From Prosapia bicincta (Eukaryota > Arthropoda > Insecta > Hemiptera > Cercopidae), in assembly GCA_036971475.1 (NCBI GenBank), contig JBAIZL010000425.1, positions 3,991,001 through 4,055,000 of the forward strand: a stretch of DNA of 64,000 bases, in the 5' to 3' direction. Within the stretch, counting starts at the first letter, position 1. Every line of letters starts with the position of its first letter. Below are positions 32,590 through 41,283 of the stretch, piece by piece. A program made the translations under genes and the position numbers. The notes beneath the pieces were generated by a model that made no database searches, was not told the DNA's origin, and saw only the letters and a program-made list of their open reading frames with translations.

Positions 32590-34029
32590 ATGTTCTTCAA
32601 GCTGATGTTACTGTTCGCCTTGTTGAGCTCCTCGCTCGCAACGTCGTCGTCGTCGTCGCCTTCCCCTATCACCGATACGACGCCAACGGTATTTTGTGGA
32701 TATACTGAAACTAACGGTAGTAGTAGTAGTATTGTTCAGGCTAAGACCAACCGTAAATGGGGTATCAACGGACTAACTTGGTATATGTATGGTAATAGAA
32801 AATATCTCAATATCGCTTCGCACGCTTTCAATCTCTGGAGTAGATATATCCCTTTGACTTTTACTCTCGACTCGACAAGGCCAAATATCGCTATACTATT
32901 TGGGGACGCTGAACATATAAAACTGTCGGAAGGAACAATGTGCGGTACTAGATTTGACGGTAGAGGAAGAGTCGTTGCCCACGCTTTTGCGCCTCATGTG
33001 CTTCAATCGCAAGTAGAGATACACTTCGATAACGAAGAAGAGTGGGACTTTACAATGTCTACATCCGTTAATGGTCGTGACTCGTTTTACGCTGTTCTGG
33101 TTCACGAAATAGGGCACGCTCTAGGACTCTCTCATAATAAGAAACGTGATTCGATAATGTATGCCTATACGACCACCCGAAATATATCCAGTATGTATTA
33201 TTTAGACCTTTCTTCAGATGATATTAATAATATTCAGTATCTATATGGTGCAAAACCGACCACCACTACCCCCTCCACCACCACAAGCACTACCACCACA
33301 AGTACTACTACCCCTACTACCATCAGCTCCACCGCTCGTTCTAGCCCTACGACGATCGAAACAGAAATAAACACTATAGATTTATGTTCTGTCCGCGGCT
33401 TTGACGCCGTTTTAATAGCGATGAAACATATGTACTTGTTTCACGGACAGTATGTATGGATATTGAATTTGGATCCGAATAAGAGAGAAGTTGTTCCGAA
33501 ACCCGAAATCATTTCGGAATGGTTAAACTATTTGCGACCTGGTTTTACTAACGTTACCGCCGTTTATCAATCACCCAGCGGAGATGTGGTGCTCATTGCT
33601 CACGGATGGGTTTACGCTATAGAATATCCTAGTCTTTTGAAAAGATATATGTACACGCTGAAAGATTGGATAGGACGACCGATGAAGACGGTTAACGCTA
33701 TTTTCAACAGTCATCTGGGTAAAACAATTGTCCTCTACGACAACGCTTATGTGATGAGATATGATGAATGTAGGTACACCGGTTTATATCAAGGACCTAT
33801 GACCGAAATCTACCACGGTTTACCAAACGATTTGCGTGGCGGTTTCAGATATATGGACGGAAATCTTTATTTCTTCACCGCCGACAACCAGGTTTTTGTG
33901 TACAACGAATTTCTGGAAGCTGTGACGGCAGTTGAAAAGGATATTTTCGATGTTTTGAAAATACGATGCATGAAGACGACTAGACTCCGAGAGTTATATG
34001 CAATCTTGAAAGACATATTTTATAAGTAG
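32590..34029 (+). CDS. Secreted matrix metalloproteinase
   Basis: A 479-residue secreted protease. Signal peptide about 1-17 (MFFKLMLLFALLSSSLA), Ser-rich linker, then an MMP catalytic domain. The zinc site HEIGHALGLSH spans 172-182 (H172, E173, H176, H182) and the Met-turn is SIMYAY (M190). A Thr-rich hinge (about 216-255) leads to a hemopexin-like domain (about 265-479) with repeated MKHMYLFHGQYVWIL-type blades. No PRCGxPD cysteine switch is seen; an isolated FCGY at 36 might substitute, or the enzyme may be made without a latent form. MMPs occur in granuloviruses and other insect DNA viruses, where they degrade matrix and aid spread. TATCAGTCG just before the ATG could be a private initiator. 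Likely captured from an animal host. Confidence 0.9.
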   Translation: MFFKLMLLFALLSSSLATSSSSSPSPITDTTPTVFCGYTETNGSSSSIVQAKTNRKWGINGLTWYMYGNRKYLNIASHAFNLWSRYIPLTFTLDSTRPNIAILFGDAEHIKLSEGTMCGTRFDGRGRVVAHAFAPHVLQSQVEIHFDNEEEWDFTMSTSVNGRDSFYAVLVHEIGHALGLSHNKKRDSIMYAYTTTRNISSMYYLDLSSDDINNIQYLYGAKPTTTTPSTTTSTTTTSTTTPTTISSTARSSPTTIETEINTIDLCSVRGFDAVLIAMKHMYLFHGQYVWILNLDPNKREVVPKPEIISEWLNYLRPGFTNVTAVYQSPSGDVVLIAHGWVYAIEYPSLLKRYMYTLKDWIGRPMKTVNAIFNSHLGKTIVLYDNAYVMRYDECRYTGLYQGPMTEIYHGLPNDLRGGFRYMDGNLYFFTADNQVFVYNEFLEAVTAVEKDIFDVLKIRCMKTTRLRELYAILKDIFYK

Positions 34030-34062
34030 GCGTAACAGTGACTGTTATGAATCATTAATAAA

Positions 34063-34593
34063 ATGGGTGTCAAACGGAAAACAGCTGTTAGTCGTAAACG
34101 CGGTGTCGTAAAGACAGGACGTGGACTAGTGTCTGGTGTTTTGAATAAAGCCATCGATTTACTTCCAGTCGAATTACACTTACCTTCGTACAATTATTGC
34201 GGACCGGGAACAAAATTGAAGACACGGTTGGCACGCGGTGATAAAGGTATAAATCCGTTGGACGAAGCCTGTAAACAACACGATATCTCCTACAGCAACT
34301 ACAGTGATTCAGATAGAAGACGCGTAGCCGACGAAATCTTAGCGGGAAAAGCTTGGAGCAGAGTCAAAGCGGGTGACGCATCGCTCGGTGAACGCGCTGC
34401 TGCTTTGGCCGTAACGGCAGCGATGAAAGCTAAGACCGCATTTGGCGGCGGTAAAAGACGTCGTCGTCGTCGAAAGCCTACCGTTCAACACCTGTTGAAA
34501 CGTCTGCAAGGCAAAGGGCTTTACTTGAAACCGTACAAGAAACAAGGTAGCGGGAAGAAGAAGAAAAGATGTACGAAAAAAAAACGTCGATAG
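34063..34593 (+). CDS. Phospholipase A2-like capsid-associated protein
   Basis: A 176-residue protein with a parvovirus VP1-type PLA2 domain. The calcium loop is YCGPGT (45-50) and the catalytic pair H73-D74 lies in ACKQHDISYS. Both ends are very basic (KRKTAVSRKRG at the start; GKRRRRRRKP and GSGKKKKRCTKKKRR at the tail), suggesting DNA binding or nuclear targeting. In parvoviruses this domain opens endosomal membranes during entry, and the same role is inferred here. Its 3' end overlaps the protease start by 25 bases. Confidence 0.9.
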   Translation: MGVKRKTAVSRKRGVVKTGRGLVSGVLNKAIDLLPVELHLPSYNYCGPGTKLKTRLARGDKGINPLDEACKQHDISYSNYSDSDRRRVADEILAGKAWSRVKAGDASLGERAAALAVTAAMKAKTAFGGGKRRRRRRKPTVQHLLKRLQGKGLYLKPYKKQGSGKKKKRCTKKKRR

Positions 34594-34949
34594 ATTGTAT
34601 ACCCATTAGACCGTTGACTAATATAGAACTGGAAAGATACGCCTTAGCATTGGGAGTACCGTGGTTCAGAGGTGTATACATGAGAGATACATTACCTGCA
34701 CGACCTTTAAGAAACGAATCGGCTATCGTGAATTTGGATAGTATAACCGGCCCCGGCACCCATTGGGTATGTTACAAAAAGAGAGGAAACTCTATAGAGT
34801 ACTATGATAGTTTCGGGAATCTGCGACCGCCAATTGAGCTAAGTAGGTATTTTGGCGAAAACGCTAACGTACACTATAACTACAAGAGACATCAAAAAGA
34901 CAACTCAGTCGTTTGCGGTCATTTGTGTCTAAAGTTTCTAACGTCATGA
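34569..34949 (+). CDS. Adenain-like maturation cysteine protease
   Basis: A 126-residue C5/C48-clan protease that should process capsid proteins. H65 (GPGTHWVCY), D80 (YYDSFG), Q109 and C116 (VVCGHLCLKF) fit the His, acid, Gln and Cys positions; the seven-residue Gln-to-Cys spacing equals that of adenovirus protease. The size is short but normal for Mavericks. It overlaps the PLA2 gene upstream and the capsid gene downstream (ATGA). Confidence 0.92.
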   Translation: MYEKKTSIDCIPIRPLTNIELERYALALGVPWFRGVYMRDTLPARPLRNESAIVNLDSITGPGTHWVCYKKRGNSIEYYDSFGNLRPPIELSRYFGENANVHYNYKRHQKDNSVVCGHLCLKFLTS

Positions 34950-35647
34950 GCATAGTTCTAACAGATCACACTGCCGTTTTGTCTTGTGACTTTTTCCCAC
35001 CAATTGATGTATCAAAAGGCGAGTGGGAAATAGCTTTTATCGATCTGGCAACATACAACTCGATACCAAACATCGTTGAGGATGTAAACAATCTTTTTCA
35101 TTACGGCGATGATAAAAACGTTCACACGATTTCATTACCGACCGGATCGTACGAAATATCCGATATTGAGAGGTATATTAAAACGAAACTAGTTCCCGAT
35201 ACTGTTTTAGTATTGACACCGAATAATAACACGCTCAAAGTGGAAATAAAATGTTCGCACGCAATATTTTTCGACAAGGCCATGTCTATAGGCCAGCTGA
35301 TGGGGTTCAGTAAGAAGAAATTAGAGGCAAATCATAAACACTCTTCTGACCGGCCTGTAGATATCATCAGGGTTAACGTGATACGCGTGGATTGCAATAT
35401 AGTCGCAGGATCGTTTCAAAACGGCATAGAATGCCATACTTTGCACGAATTTTATCCGCAGGTACCGCCCGGTTATAAAATTGTAGAAGTCCCTCAGAGC
35501 GTAATATATTTACCTGTCAACGTAAGCGTCATTCATAATATCACTGTAAGTCTACGAGATCAGAACGGCGATATAATAGATTTTCGTGGAGAAAACATTT
35601 CCTTACGATTACATTTACGTAGACGTCGAGATGGGGCTAATATTTAA
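34946..35647 (+). CDS. Minor capsid (penton-like) protein
   Basis: A 233-residue protein, by position and sequence the single jelly-roll vertex protein of Mavericks. MSIVLTDHTAVLSCDFFPPI and WEIAFIDLATYNSIPNI are typical of its N-terminus; beta-rich segments follow and the C-terminus is basic (LRLHLRRRRDG). I start it at ATG 34946, which overlaps the protease stop as ATGA; an upstream ATG at 34913 lies inside the protease gene. Confidence 0.85.
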   Translation: MSIVLTDHTAVLSCDFFPPIDVSKGEWEIAFIDLATYNSIPNIVEDVNNLFHYGDDKNVHTISLPTGSYEISDIERYIKTKLVPDTVLVLTPNNNTLKVEIKCSHAIFFDKAMSIGQLMGFSKKKLEANHKHSSDRPVDIIRVNVIRVDCNIVAGSFQNGIECHTLHEFYPQVPPGYKIVEVPQSVIYLPVNVSVIHNITVSLRDQNGDIIDFRGENISLRLHLRRRRDGANI

Positions 35648-35777
35648 CGAGCGCTTCTATAAGAAGGGCGGCAGTTTACGTCCGACGACGGCACAGTTAA
35701 CACTGCGAAACGTTAGGTTCCTCAGATCTTTGGGTTTTAAAGTGAACAATGGAAAACCTTTTGGCAATCGACTCTAG
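35631..35777 (+). CDS. Small basic ORF between capsid genes
   Basis: A 48-codon frame (MGLIFNERFYKKGG...TLRNVRFLRSLGFKV). It overlaps the penton-like gene by 17 bases and the major capsid gene by 29, which is hard to explain by chance in so tight a cluster. It is basic, with an LxxRNxxFLRSLG stretch; tiny proteins are often found here in related elements. A minor virion peptide is possible. Otherwise unrecognised. Confidence 0.5.
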   Translation: MGLIFNERFYKKGGSLRPTTAQLTLRNVRFLRSLGFKVNNGKPFGNRL

Positions 35778-36942
35778 CGCCCAGTACGACAACACCCTCA
35801 ACGGGCTGGAGTACCATACTCATCGACCGTACTCCTCCGCTACGTTTGGTAATAACGATGAAATTCGTATTCCCATTCATCAACAAGATGTCATTACGAT
35901 ACCTTTTCAGAGCACGCTGCATATAAAAGGTACTTTGACAGCGACAAAAGACGGAGGAGCGGCCGCTGACGTGTCTTTGATAAATAATGCTATAACTTTT
36001 CTTTTCGACGATATCAGATACGAAATCGGAGGCAACGAAATAGACAGGACCAGGAATGTCGGTATAACGACCACCATTAAGAACTTGCTTTCTTTGCGCG
36101 AACACGAAAAAAATAAACTCGGAAATTGCGGTTGGCTAGGAGTGGGTAAAACAAATAACGATTGTAAAGAGTTCAACATAGTTATACCGTTGCGTATGTT
36201 GATGGGATTTTTCGAGGATTACAATAGAATTGTAGTCAACGTGAAACAGGAGCTTGTCCTTTTGCGTTCATCTTCAAATTTAAACGCAATAATTAGCACG
36301 GATGCGACAAATATTGATCTGAAAATAAATACTATCTATTGGCGAGTTCCGCACGTCTCCGTAGCCGATCCGATAAAATTGAAACTTTTGAAAATGATTG
36401 AACGCGATGTCACCGTTCACGTACCACACCGGAAATGGGAACTAATAGAATATCCCGGTTTACCGGCCACGAAACAACTCTCTTGGACTGTAAAGACATC
36501 TTCGCAACTGGAAAAACCTCGTTACGTAATTTTCGCGTTGCAAACCGATCGCAAAAACAAGATTAAAACAAATGCTTCAGAGTTTGATAGCTGCAAGGTA
36601 ACGGATGTAAAATTGTATCTCAACTCTCAGTACTTTCCCTACGATAATATTCTCGGCGACACCGCCATTTTGTATGACATGTACGTTAGATTTCAACAGT
36701 CCTATTATTCACGCGAACCATCACCGTGTCTAGACTTGTCAACCTTTAAGCAAAAAGCACCGATTTTTGTAATCGATTGTTCGAAACAAAACGATACGAT
36801 AAAATCAGGGCCTGTAGATGTGAGACTTGAAATCGAGGCGTCTGAAAATATTCCGCCTAATACTTCCGGTTACTGCTTGATTATTCACGATTCGCATATT
36901 GTCTATAACCTGCTAACAGGTGTTGTTAAAAAGATTACGTAA
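35749..36942 (+). CDS. Double jelly-roll major capsid protein
   Basis: A 397-residue protein at the place and with the sequence character of the Maverick hexon-like major capsid protein. The N-terminus (MENLLAIDSSAQYDN) is followed by beta-rich segments with Maverick features: NAITFLFDDIRYEIGGNEID, EFNIVIPLRMLMGFFEDYN and KLKLLKMIERD. Then come YVIFALQTDRKNK and FPYDNI, which belong to the second jelly roll. It would form the icosahedral shell with the penton-like protein. Confidence 0.88.
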   Translation: MENLLAIDSSAQYDNTLNGLEYHTHRPYSSATFGNNDEIRIPIHQQDVITIPFQSTLHIKGTLTATKDGGAAADVSLINNAITFLFDDIRYEIGGNEIDRTRNVGITTTIKNLLSLREHEKNKLGNCGWLGVGKTNNDCKEFNIVIPLRMLMGFFEDYNRIVVNVKQELVLLRSSSNLNAIISTDATNIDLKINTIYWRVPHVSVADPIKLKLLKMIERDVTVHVPHRKWELIEYPGLPATKQLSWTVKTSSQLEKPRYVIFALQTDRKNKIKTNASEFDSCKVTDVKLYLNSQYFPYDNILGDTAILYDMYVRFQQSYYSREPSPCLDLSTFKQKAPIFVIDCSKQNDTIKSGPVDVRLEIEASENIPPNTSGYCLIIHDSHIVYNLLTGVVKKIT

Positions 36943-37003
36943 TCTGTGACCACACCCTGTGATATATTACCCTATTTGTTCGCATTTAGTCTCAGTTGTC
37001 GTC

Positions 37004-37528
37004 ATGGACGCGATGGATGTAGACCGTACCGCTCGTCCGTTGAACATATTTCTAAAGTCTGTGTATTTTCTGAATGACCAGTGTACGAAGTTTGTCGCGA
37101 CCGGGCTTTTTCAGCACACCGTCTACGAACTAGGCGTCCTTATACAGGCTGGTAGAAAATTTGTTTTTTTCACATACAACGACTTTAATGATTTCAAGAC
37201 ACGACTACCGCTGCCTGAAGGAGACCAACGTAAGTTTACACTAACTAACGGCGATATCACAATAAAGACTATCTTCGGTAAACGTTATATCGCCTTATTT
37301 GACGGAAAACACAGGGTCACCTTGGGCCTACCAGAATGGAATTTATTAATGGATACCTTACCGCTCGTAAACCGGCGCATCAGCGAACTGTTTTATAATG
37401 AACCACAACTAGGGTCTTACATCATTGAGTGTCTAGCCACGGACGAGATCGTGTCCAGTACTCTCCCCGAGGCAGACAAGTTGTACGAGGAAGTGGTTTT
37501 GTACAAGAAGCATGCAGGCAGTGGTTGA
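37004..37528 (+). CDS. Unidentified Maverick protein, possibly PC4-like
   Basis: A 174-residue product when started at ATG 37004 (MDAMDVDRTARPL). The frame opens earlier (36959) with a hydrophobic stretch that I doubt is translated. GDITIKTIFGKRYIALFDGK and RVTLGLPEWNLLMDTLP recall the strand-and-helix order of PC4/p15 single-stranded-DNA-binding folds, but the resemblance is loose. It overlaps the next gene by 17 bases. Confidence 0.6.
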   Translation: MDAMDVDRTARPLNIFLKSVYFLNDQCTKFVATGLFQHTVYELGVLIQAGRKFVFFTYNDFNDFKTRLPLPEGDQRKFTLTNGDITIKTIFGKRYIALFDGKHRVTLGLPEWNLLMDTLPLVNRRISELFYNEPQLGSYIIECLATDEIVSSTLPEADKLYEEVVLYKKHAGSG

Positions 37529-37970
37529 GTTTCATGCCTTCGTCGACAACGAAGGTAAATACGTTGTCAAGGAACTGGCTGTGGTTGCCGAACATTATCA
37601 AAGTGTTGCCATTTTTAAACCGCCTTACAAATTTCACAATTTAAATGAGTCATCGCAAAAGTCTGCTCGTTGGTTACAGTCAAGCTATCACCGTATCAGC
37701 TGGTACGAAGGTAGTATACCTTTTGACGAAGACACAGTGCGAAACATGTTAACACCGTTTTCCACCATATTCACAAAGGGTTTGGAAAAGGCTCAATATT
37801 TGCGACAGTTCCATCCACATGTCATGGAATTGCCTGAGAAATACTCGTCTAGCAACAACAACAACAGCCGTATTTACTTCAAGTGCATACTACCGCAACA
37901 CAACAGTTATGTAGATTGTAAATGTGCACTGCGCAGTGCAAGATATTATTACGATTTGCTTATCGCTTAG
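37512..37970 (+). CDS. Conserved Maverick-associated hypothetical protein
   Basis: A 152-residue protein with the pattern EFHAFVDN...YVVKELAVV, FKPPYKF, ARWLQSSYHRISWYEG and TKGLEKAQYL, followed by a Cys-containing tail (CALRSARYYYDLL). I recognise this pattern from uncharacterised proteins encoded by arthropod mobile elements. The opening acidic strand and spacing suggest an RNase H/DEDD-like fold, but I cannot name catalytic residues with confidence. Last gene of the + strand morphogenesis cluster. Confidence 0.6.
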   Translation: MQAVVEFHAFVDNEGKYVVKELAVVAEHYQSVAIFKPPYKFHNLNESSQKSARWLQSSYHRISWYEGSIPFDEDTVRNMLTPFSTIFTKGLEKAQYLRQFHPHVMELPEKYSSSNNNNSRIYFKCILPQHNSYVDCKCALRSARYYYDLLIA

Positions 37971-37982
37971 TCTTAGTGTGTA

Positions 37983-38390
37983 AAACAACTTGAAGGTCAC
38001 TGGCGTTAGGGTAACTCCTCGTAAACCTTCAAGAAAAATGTTTTAAAGGTCCCTGCCACGGGGTAACTCCCTGTAAACCTTTAAAGCTTCAAAAAAAATT
38101 AAAAAACAAATTTGATGGTCACTGGCGCGGGTTAACTCCCCCTAAACCTTCAAGAAAAATGTTTTAAAGGTCCCTGCCACGGGGTAACTCCCTGTAAACC
38201 TTTAAAGCTTCAAAAAAAAAAAACTAAATGGTCACTGGCGCGGGGTAACTCCCCCTAAACCAAAAGAAAAATGCTTTAAAAGTCTCTGCCACGGGGTAAC
38301 TCCCTGTAAACTTTTAAAGCAAAAAATAAACGCTTTGCCTTTGAAGGTCCCTGGCGTAGGACAAGTCCTCCTAAACCTTCTTGGCTGTTT
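37983..38390. ncRNA. Array of seven alternating hairpins
   Basis: Two hairpin types alternate. Type 1 (37991, 38112, 38227, 38344) has GGTC(A/C)CTGGCG, an inner GGGTAACTCC-type stem-loop, then TAAACC. Type 2 (38042, 38161, 38274) has TTTAAAGGTCCCTGCCACGG, then GGTAACTCCCTG, then TAAACCTTTAAAG. Outer stems pair CTTGAAGG with CCTTCAAG, or TTTAAAGG with CCTTTAAA. The 38274 copy has CTTTAAAAG paired with CTTTTAAAG, a compensating change, and the 38344 copy has inner AGGAC paired with GTCCT. On the minus strand type 2 stems are followed by CATTTTTC, a Pol III-like terminator. No protein frame fits. Structured-RNA candidate, comparable in position only to small viral RNAs. Confidence 0.6.
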
Positions 38391-38603
38391 GCATTGGGAA
38401 CTGCATTTTGTCATGGAGTGGCAGTTACAGGAAATGGCGATGGTTGGAGCCATTTTCATTCGGGTTTTCGACCTCGAAGTTCGGGGTAAACACCCTACAG
38501 TCGATTACCCGTGGGGACTGCATTTTGTGGCAGTCACTGGTAAATAGCGTCGGCTATTTCCAAACTTGTAATGTGGGCATAATGATGACGGTTTCAACCC
38601 CGT
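38391..38603. other. Spacer before IAP gene
   Basis: Holds two copies of (G/A)ACTGCATTTTGT...GGCAGT (38400 and 38516), probably a degenerate extension of the upstream repeat array. No gene seen. Confidence 0.45.
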
Positions 38604-38989
38604 ATGAGACACAGAGAACAAGTGTATAAGAATACAAGACATTTAAGATTTTCAGCCATTCCACAGACAGACATGGTTTGGACCGATTCTCTTACAATTG
38701 AGAACCCAGTTTATCGACGTTATTCACTTGCGAACACAAGATTATGCTCTTTTCGTAATTGGAAGGGTGTGGAAAACGACACAGTGAATCCATATACTCT
38801 AAGCTTGGCCGGTTTTTTCTACACCGGAAAAGATGACCTTACTATATGTTTTAGTTGTGGGGGAGGTCTAAGCGATTGGGAACCTACACATGACCCGTTT
38901 GGTGAACACGTTTTATGGTTTCATAAATGTAAATTTGCATCGATTGTACAATCTAAAAGAGAAGAAGAAATGGAAATCGATATTGCAAC

Positions 38990-39034
<45 letters not shown>

Positions 39035-39254
39035 CAATGACGACGATGATGATGATGACGATGACGACGGTGACCTAGTACAACGTAATGAGGATGATCG
39101 TTCGATATGTAAGATTTGTTATGCAGAAGAAGTACAAGTTGTATGTCTACCATGCGGACATGTGTTTGCCTGTCAATTGTGCTCGCTTAGCCTTGAAGTA
39201 TGTAGCGTGTGCAGAACGCCCACATCCGCCACGATACGTATTTATCTTTCATAG
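38604..39254 (+). CDS. iap: Inhibitor of apoptosis, BIR + RING
   Basis: A 216-residue IAP with one BIR and a C-terminal RING. BIR residues: RLCSFRNW (47-53), AGFFYTGKDD (69-78), then zinc ligands C82, C85, H102 and C109 in CFSCGGGLSDWEP...EHVLWFHKC. A linker of about 27 mostly Asp residues (130-156, encoded by GAT/GAC repeats) leads to a C3HC4 RING: CKIC, CGHVFACQLC, CSVC. The RING ends a few residues from the C-terminus, as usual for IAPs. IAPs block caspases or ubiquitinate death regulators and are common in insect DNA viruses. ATG 38604 is the first; MVW at 38673 is an alternative start. The acidic repeat is likely to vary in length between copies. Confidence 0.92.
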
Positions 39255-39395
39255 GCTTGGGAACTGGTAAACCTTGAGAACCGGACGTTGCGGGTCGTGA
39301 GTGTTTAGTGAACTCGGCGTGAGAACGTGAACCAGCAGACCTTGACAACCGGATGCCAACTGTGAGACTTTGATACCCCACCAAACGTTGAAGAG
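39255..39395. other. Spacer with short direct repeats
   Basis: ACCTTGAGAACCGGACG (39271) and ACCTTGACAACCGGATGCC (39339) repeat upstream of the TATA box of the next gene. Possible upstream control elements. Confidence 0.4.
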
Positions 39396-39433
39396 TATAT
39401 ATATCAACAACACACTTGTAGATCTCTCACAGT
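39396..39433 (+). promoter_or_regulatory. TATA box and initiator of right-end spliced gene
   Basis: TATATATAT at 39396 is followed 33-35 bases later by CTCTCACAGTAGC. The spacing matches an arthropod TATA/initiator pair. Confidence 0.6.
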
Positions 39434-39780
39434 AGCTTGCCTGGACCGACGAGAGTCTGAGGAAGAGGTTGCAGTGATTGGCTGAAACTTTGTTTAGGTA
39501 ATTCACAACGAATATTTATAGTTATCATCTTTCTATTTGAAAATATTTTACTGTTGTTAATTTTTCATTTCAATCACATTGCTTTTTAATTTGTCATCTT
39601 TCATTTGAAAATACTTTATATGTTTACATTTGTTTTCAATCACAATGCTTCTTTTTTAAATTTTATTTGTCAACTTTTTTGAATATTTATCATTTCAAAC
39701 GCTTTTTAAATTTTACCAATTAATATTTTATTATAATTATATTTTCGTATTTTGTTAATCTCTCACCAGGATCCAGGATA

Positions 39781-40755
39781 ATGGTGCCAGGTTTCAATAT
39801 TACCAGATATACTGACGGCATGCTGCGGGAGCTGGTCAAATCTATTTTACCGGGCTTGGCTGAAGATCTATTTAGGTAAGTGACAACGATTATTTATATT
39901 TGTCATCTTTGAAAATACTTCATATGTTTACTTTTGTTATATTTTCATTTAAATCACATTACTTTGTCATCTTTTATTTTAAATTACTTTATATGTTTAC
40001 TTTTTGAATTTGAATCACATTGCTTCTTAAAATTTTACCAATAATTATATTTTATTAACTTTAAGAGAGCTCAAACTGTTTGATATTTTATATTTTAAAC
40101 TTATATAAACCAATCAATTTTTGATAAAATAGTATAAGGCAGTAGTACTGTATTTTCATAAACGTTGTATTTATTCATTAGATTGACTTAATTTTAAAAA
40201 TTGTACTGTGAATTAGTTTTTCACAGCAATTTTATAGTATTTCGTGTATTCATATTACTATATTGTGTTGTCGGTAGCCAGATGCTGAGACTCAGGGCGG
40301 AGGCTACATCATCGGGATACCCGTTGGTAACGTTGAACATTTCGTCAGGGGTTTCCTATCTCCCATGTACTAACGACGGCCGCATCATCATCAGCCAGTC
40401 ATGGGATAGGCATCTCAGGACGTGCAACGACGGCCAGCGGCAACAACAACCACCACCAGCGCATGCCTGGAAATCGACGTCCCTGCCTCCAGCATCCCAG
40501 CCAGCATCCCAGCCACCAGCATCCCAGCCACCAGCATCCCAGCAACCTCAACCGTCCACCTCGAGGGCAGCGGAGGTGGTCCCTCAGAGCCTGGACTTTA
40601 TAGACGCTATTTTAGCCGATTTACAGAGTCAAATGGCATCTGAGAGATCACCTTCTCCTGAACAGCCGCCAGTCACGCTCGGGGACCTGGACGGGATAGA
40701 GGTAATAGACCTATTGACGGTTACGGACGAAGAAATGCGGAGTCTAGAGGAATAA
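39781..40755 (+). CDS. Spliced acidic/proline-rich protein, unknown
   Basis: Coding exons are 39781-39875 and 40278-40755 (190 codons). The donor is AG-GTAAGT at 39876; the acceptor GGTAG ends at 40277; the split codon joins in frame. A 5' non-coding exon (about 39430-39497, donor GTAATT) precedes an acceptor CTCACCAG at 39769. The first coding exon is amphipathic (LRELVKSILPGLAEDLF). The second has Gln/Pro/Ala/Ser repeats (PPASQ units, 40490-40550) and an acidic tail (LGDLDGIEVIDLLTVTDEEM), which looks like a transcriptional activation domain. I do not recognise the family. Intron 1 and intron 2 are paralogous, as are the ends of the exons before them. Confidence 0.65.
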
Positions 40756-40904
40756 CACTTCTCGCAAAGCGGTAAGATTATTGTTTTCATGTGAATATGA
40801 TAATAGTGAGCAGTATTTTAAACCTTGCAGTGACACTTGTTTTAAAGTATTACTTCCTACATTCATTTTCACGTAAAACCAACAGTTTTTCTCATTTGAA
40901 GAGG
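40756..40904. other. 3' region of the right-end gene
   Basis: AT-rich; no gene seen. Separates the spliced gene from the hairpin units. Confidence 0.4.
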
Positions 40905-41242
40905 TGTATATTCCCGCATTTCTTTGGGGGTGGTATGTTGTAATGGATGACCACCACAGAAGGCAGCGATGGATGGGGCTGCCTTCCGTAGCCCTTAAGG
41001 CAGCTTACGCACCCGGTAAGCTCAGGATACATGCGAATGCCGGTCTTGCGTGGTAATATCGGAAATAAAAATAATTACGATTTGGAACCCACAGCAACGT
41101 CATCAAAGATTCACTACTAGAATTGACCTATATTGTAGTTCAATTCTGATAGTGAGTAATTGCTGATGTTGTTGAGATCCCAATCGTAATTATTTTATTT
41201 CCCCTATATTACCACGCGGTCCCTGCATTCGCTAACCTACTT

Positions 41243-41250
<8 letters not shown>
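40905..41250. ncRNA. Long-hairpin unit 1
   Basis: The unit starts at a GGGGGTGGTATGTTGTAATGG block. A 9-bp hairpin follows (GAAGGCAGC/GCTGCCTTC, about 40962-40990), then a long hairpin at 41046-41218. The left arm (41046-41127) and right arm (41140-41218) are complementary over about 80 bases with few mismatches. The terminal stem AGAATTGA/TCAATTCT encloses CCTATATTGTAGT. No reading frame crosses it. A precursor for small RNAs, or a cis-acting structure, is inferred. Confidence 0.65.

Positions 41251-41277
<27 letters not shown>
41249..41277. repeat. (GT)n microsatellite inside Maverick
   Basis: About 14 GT units between the two long-hairpin units. Confidence 0.9.
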
Positions 41278-41283
<6 letters not shown>

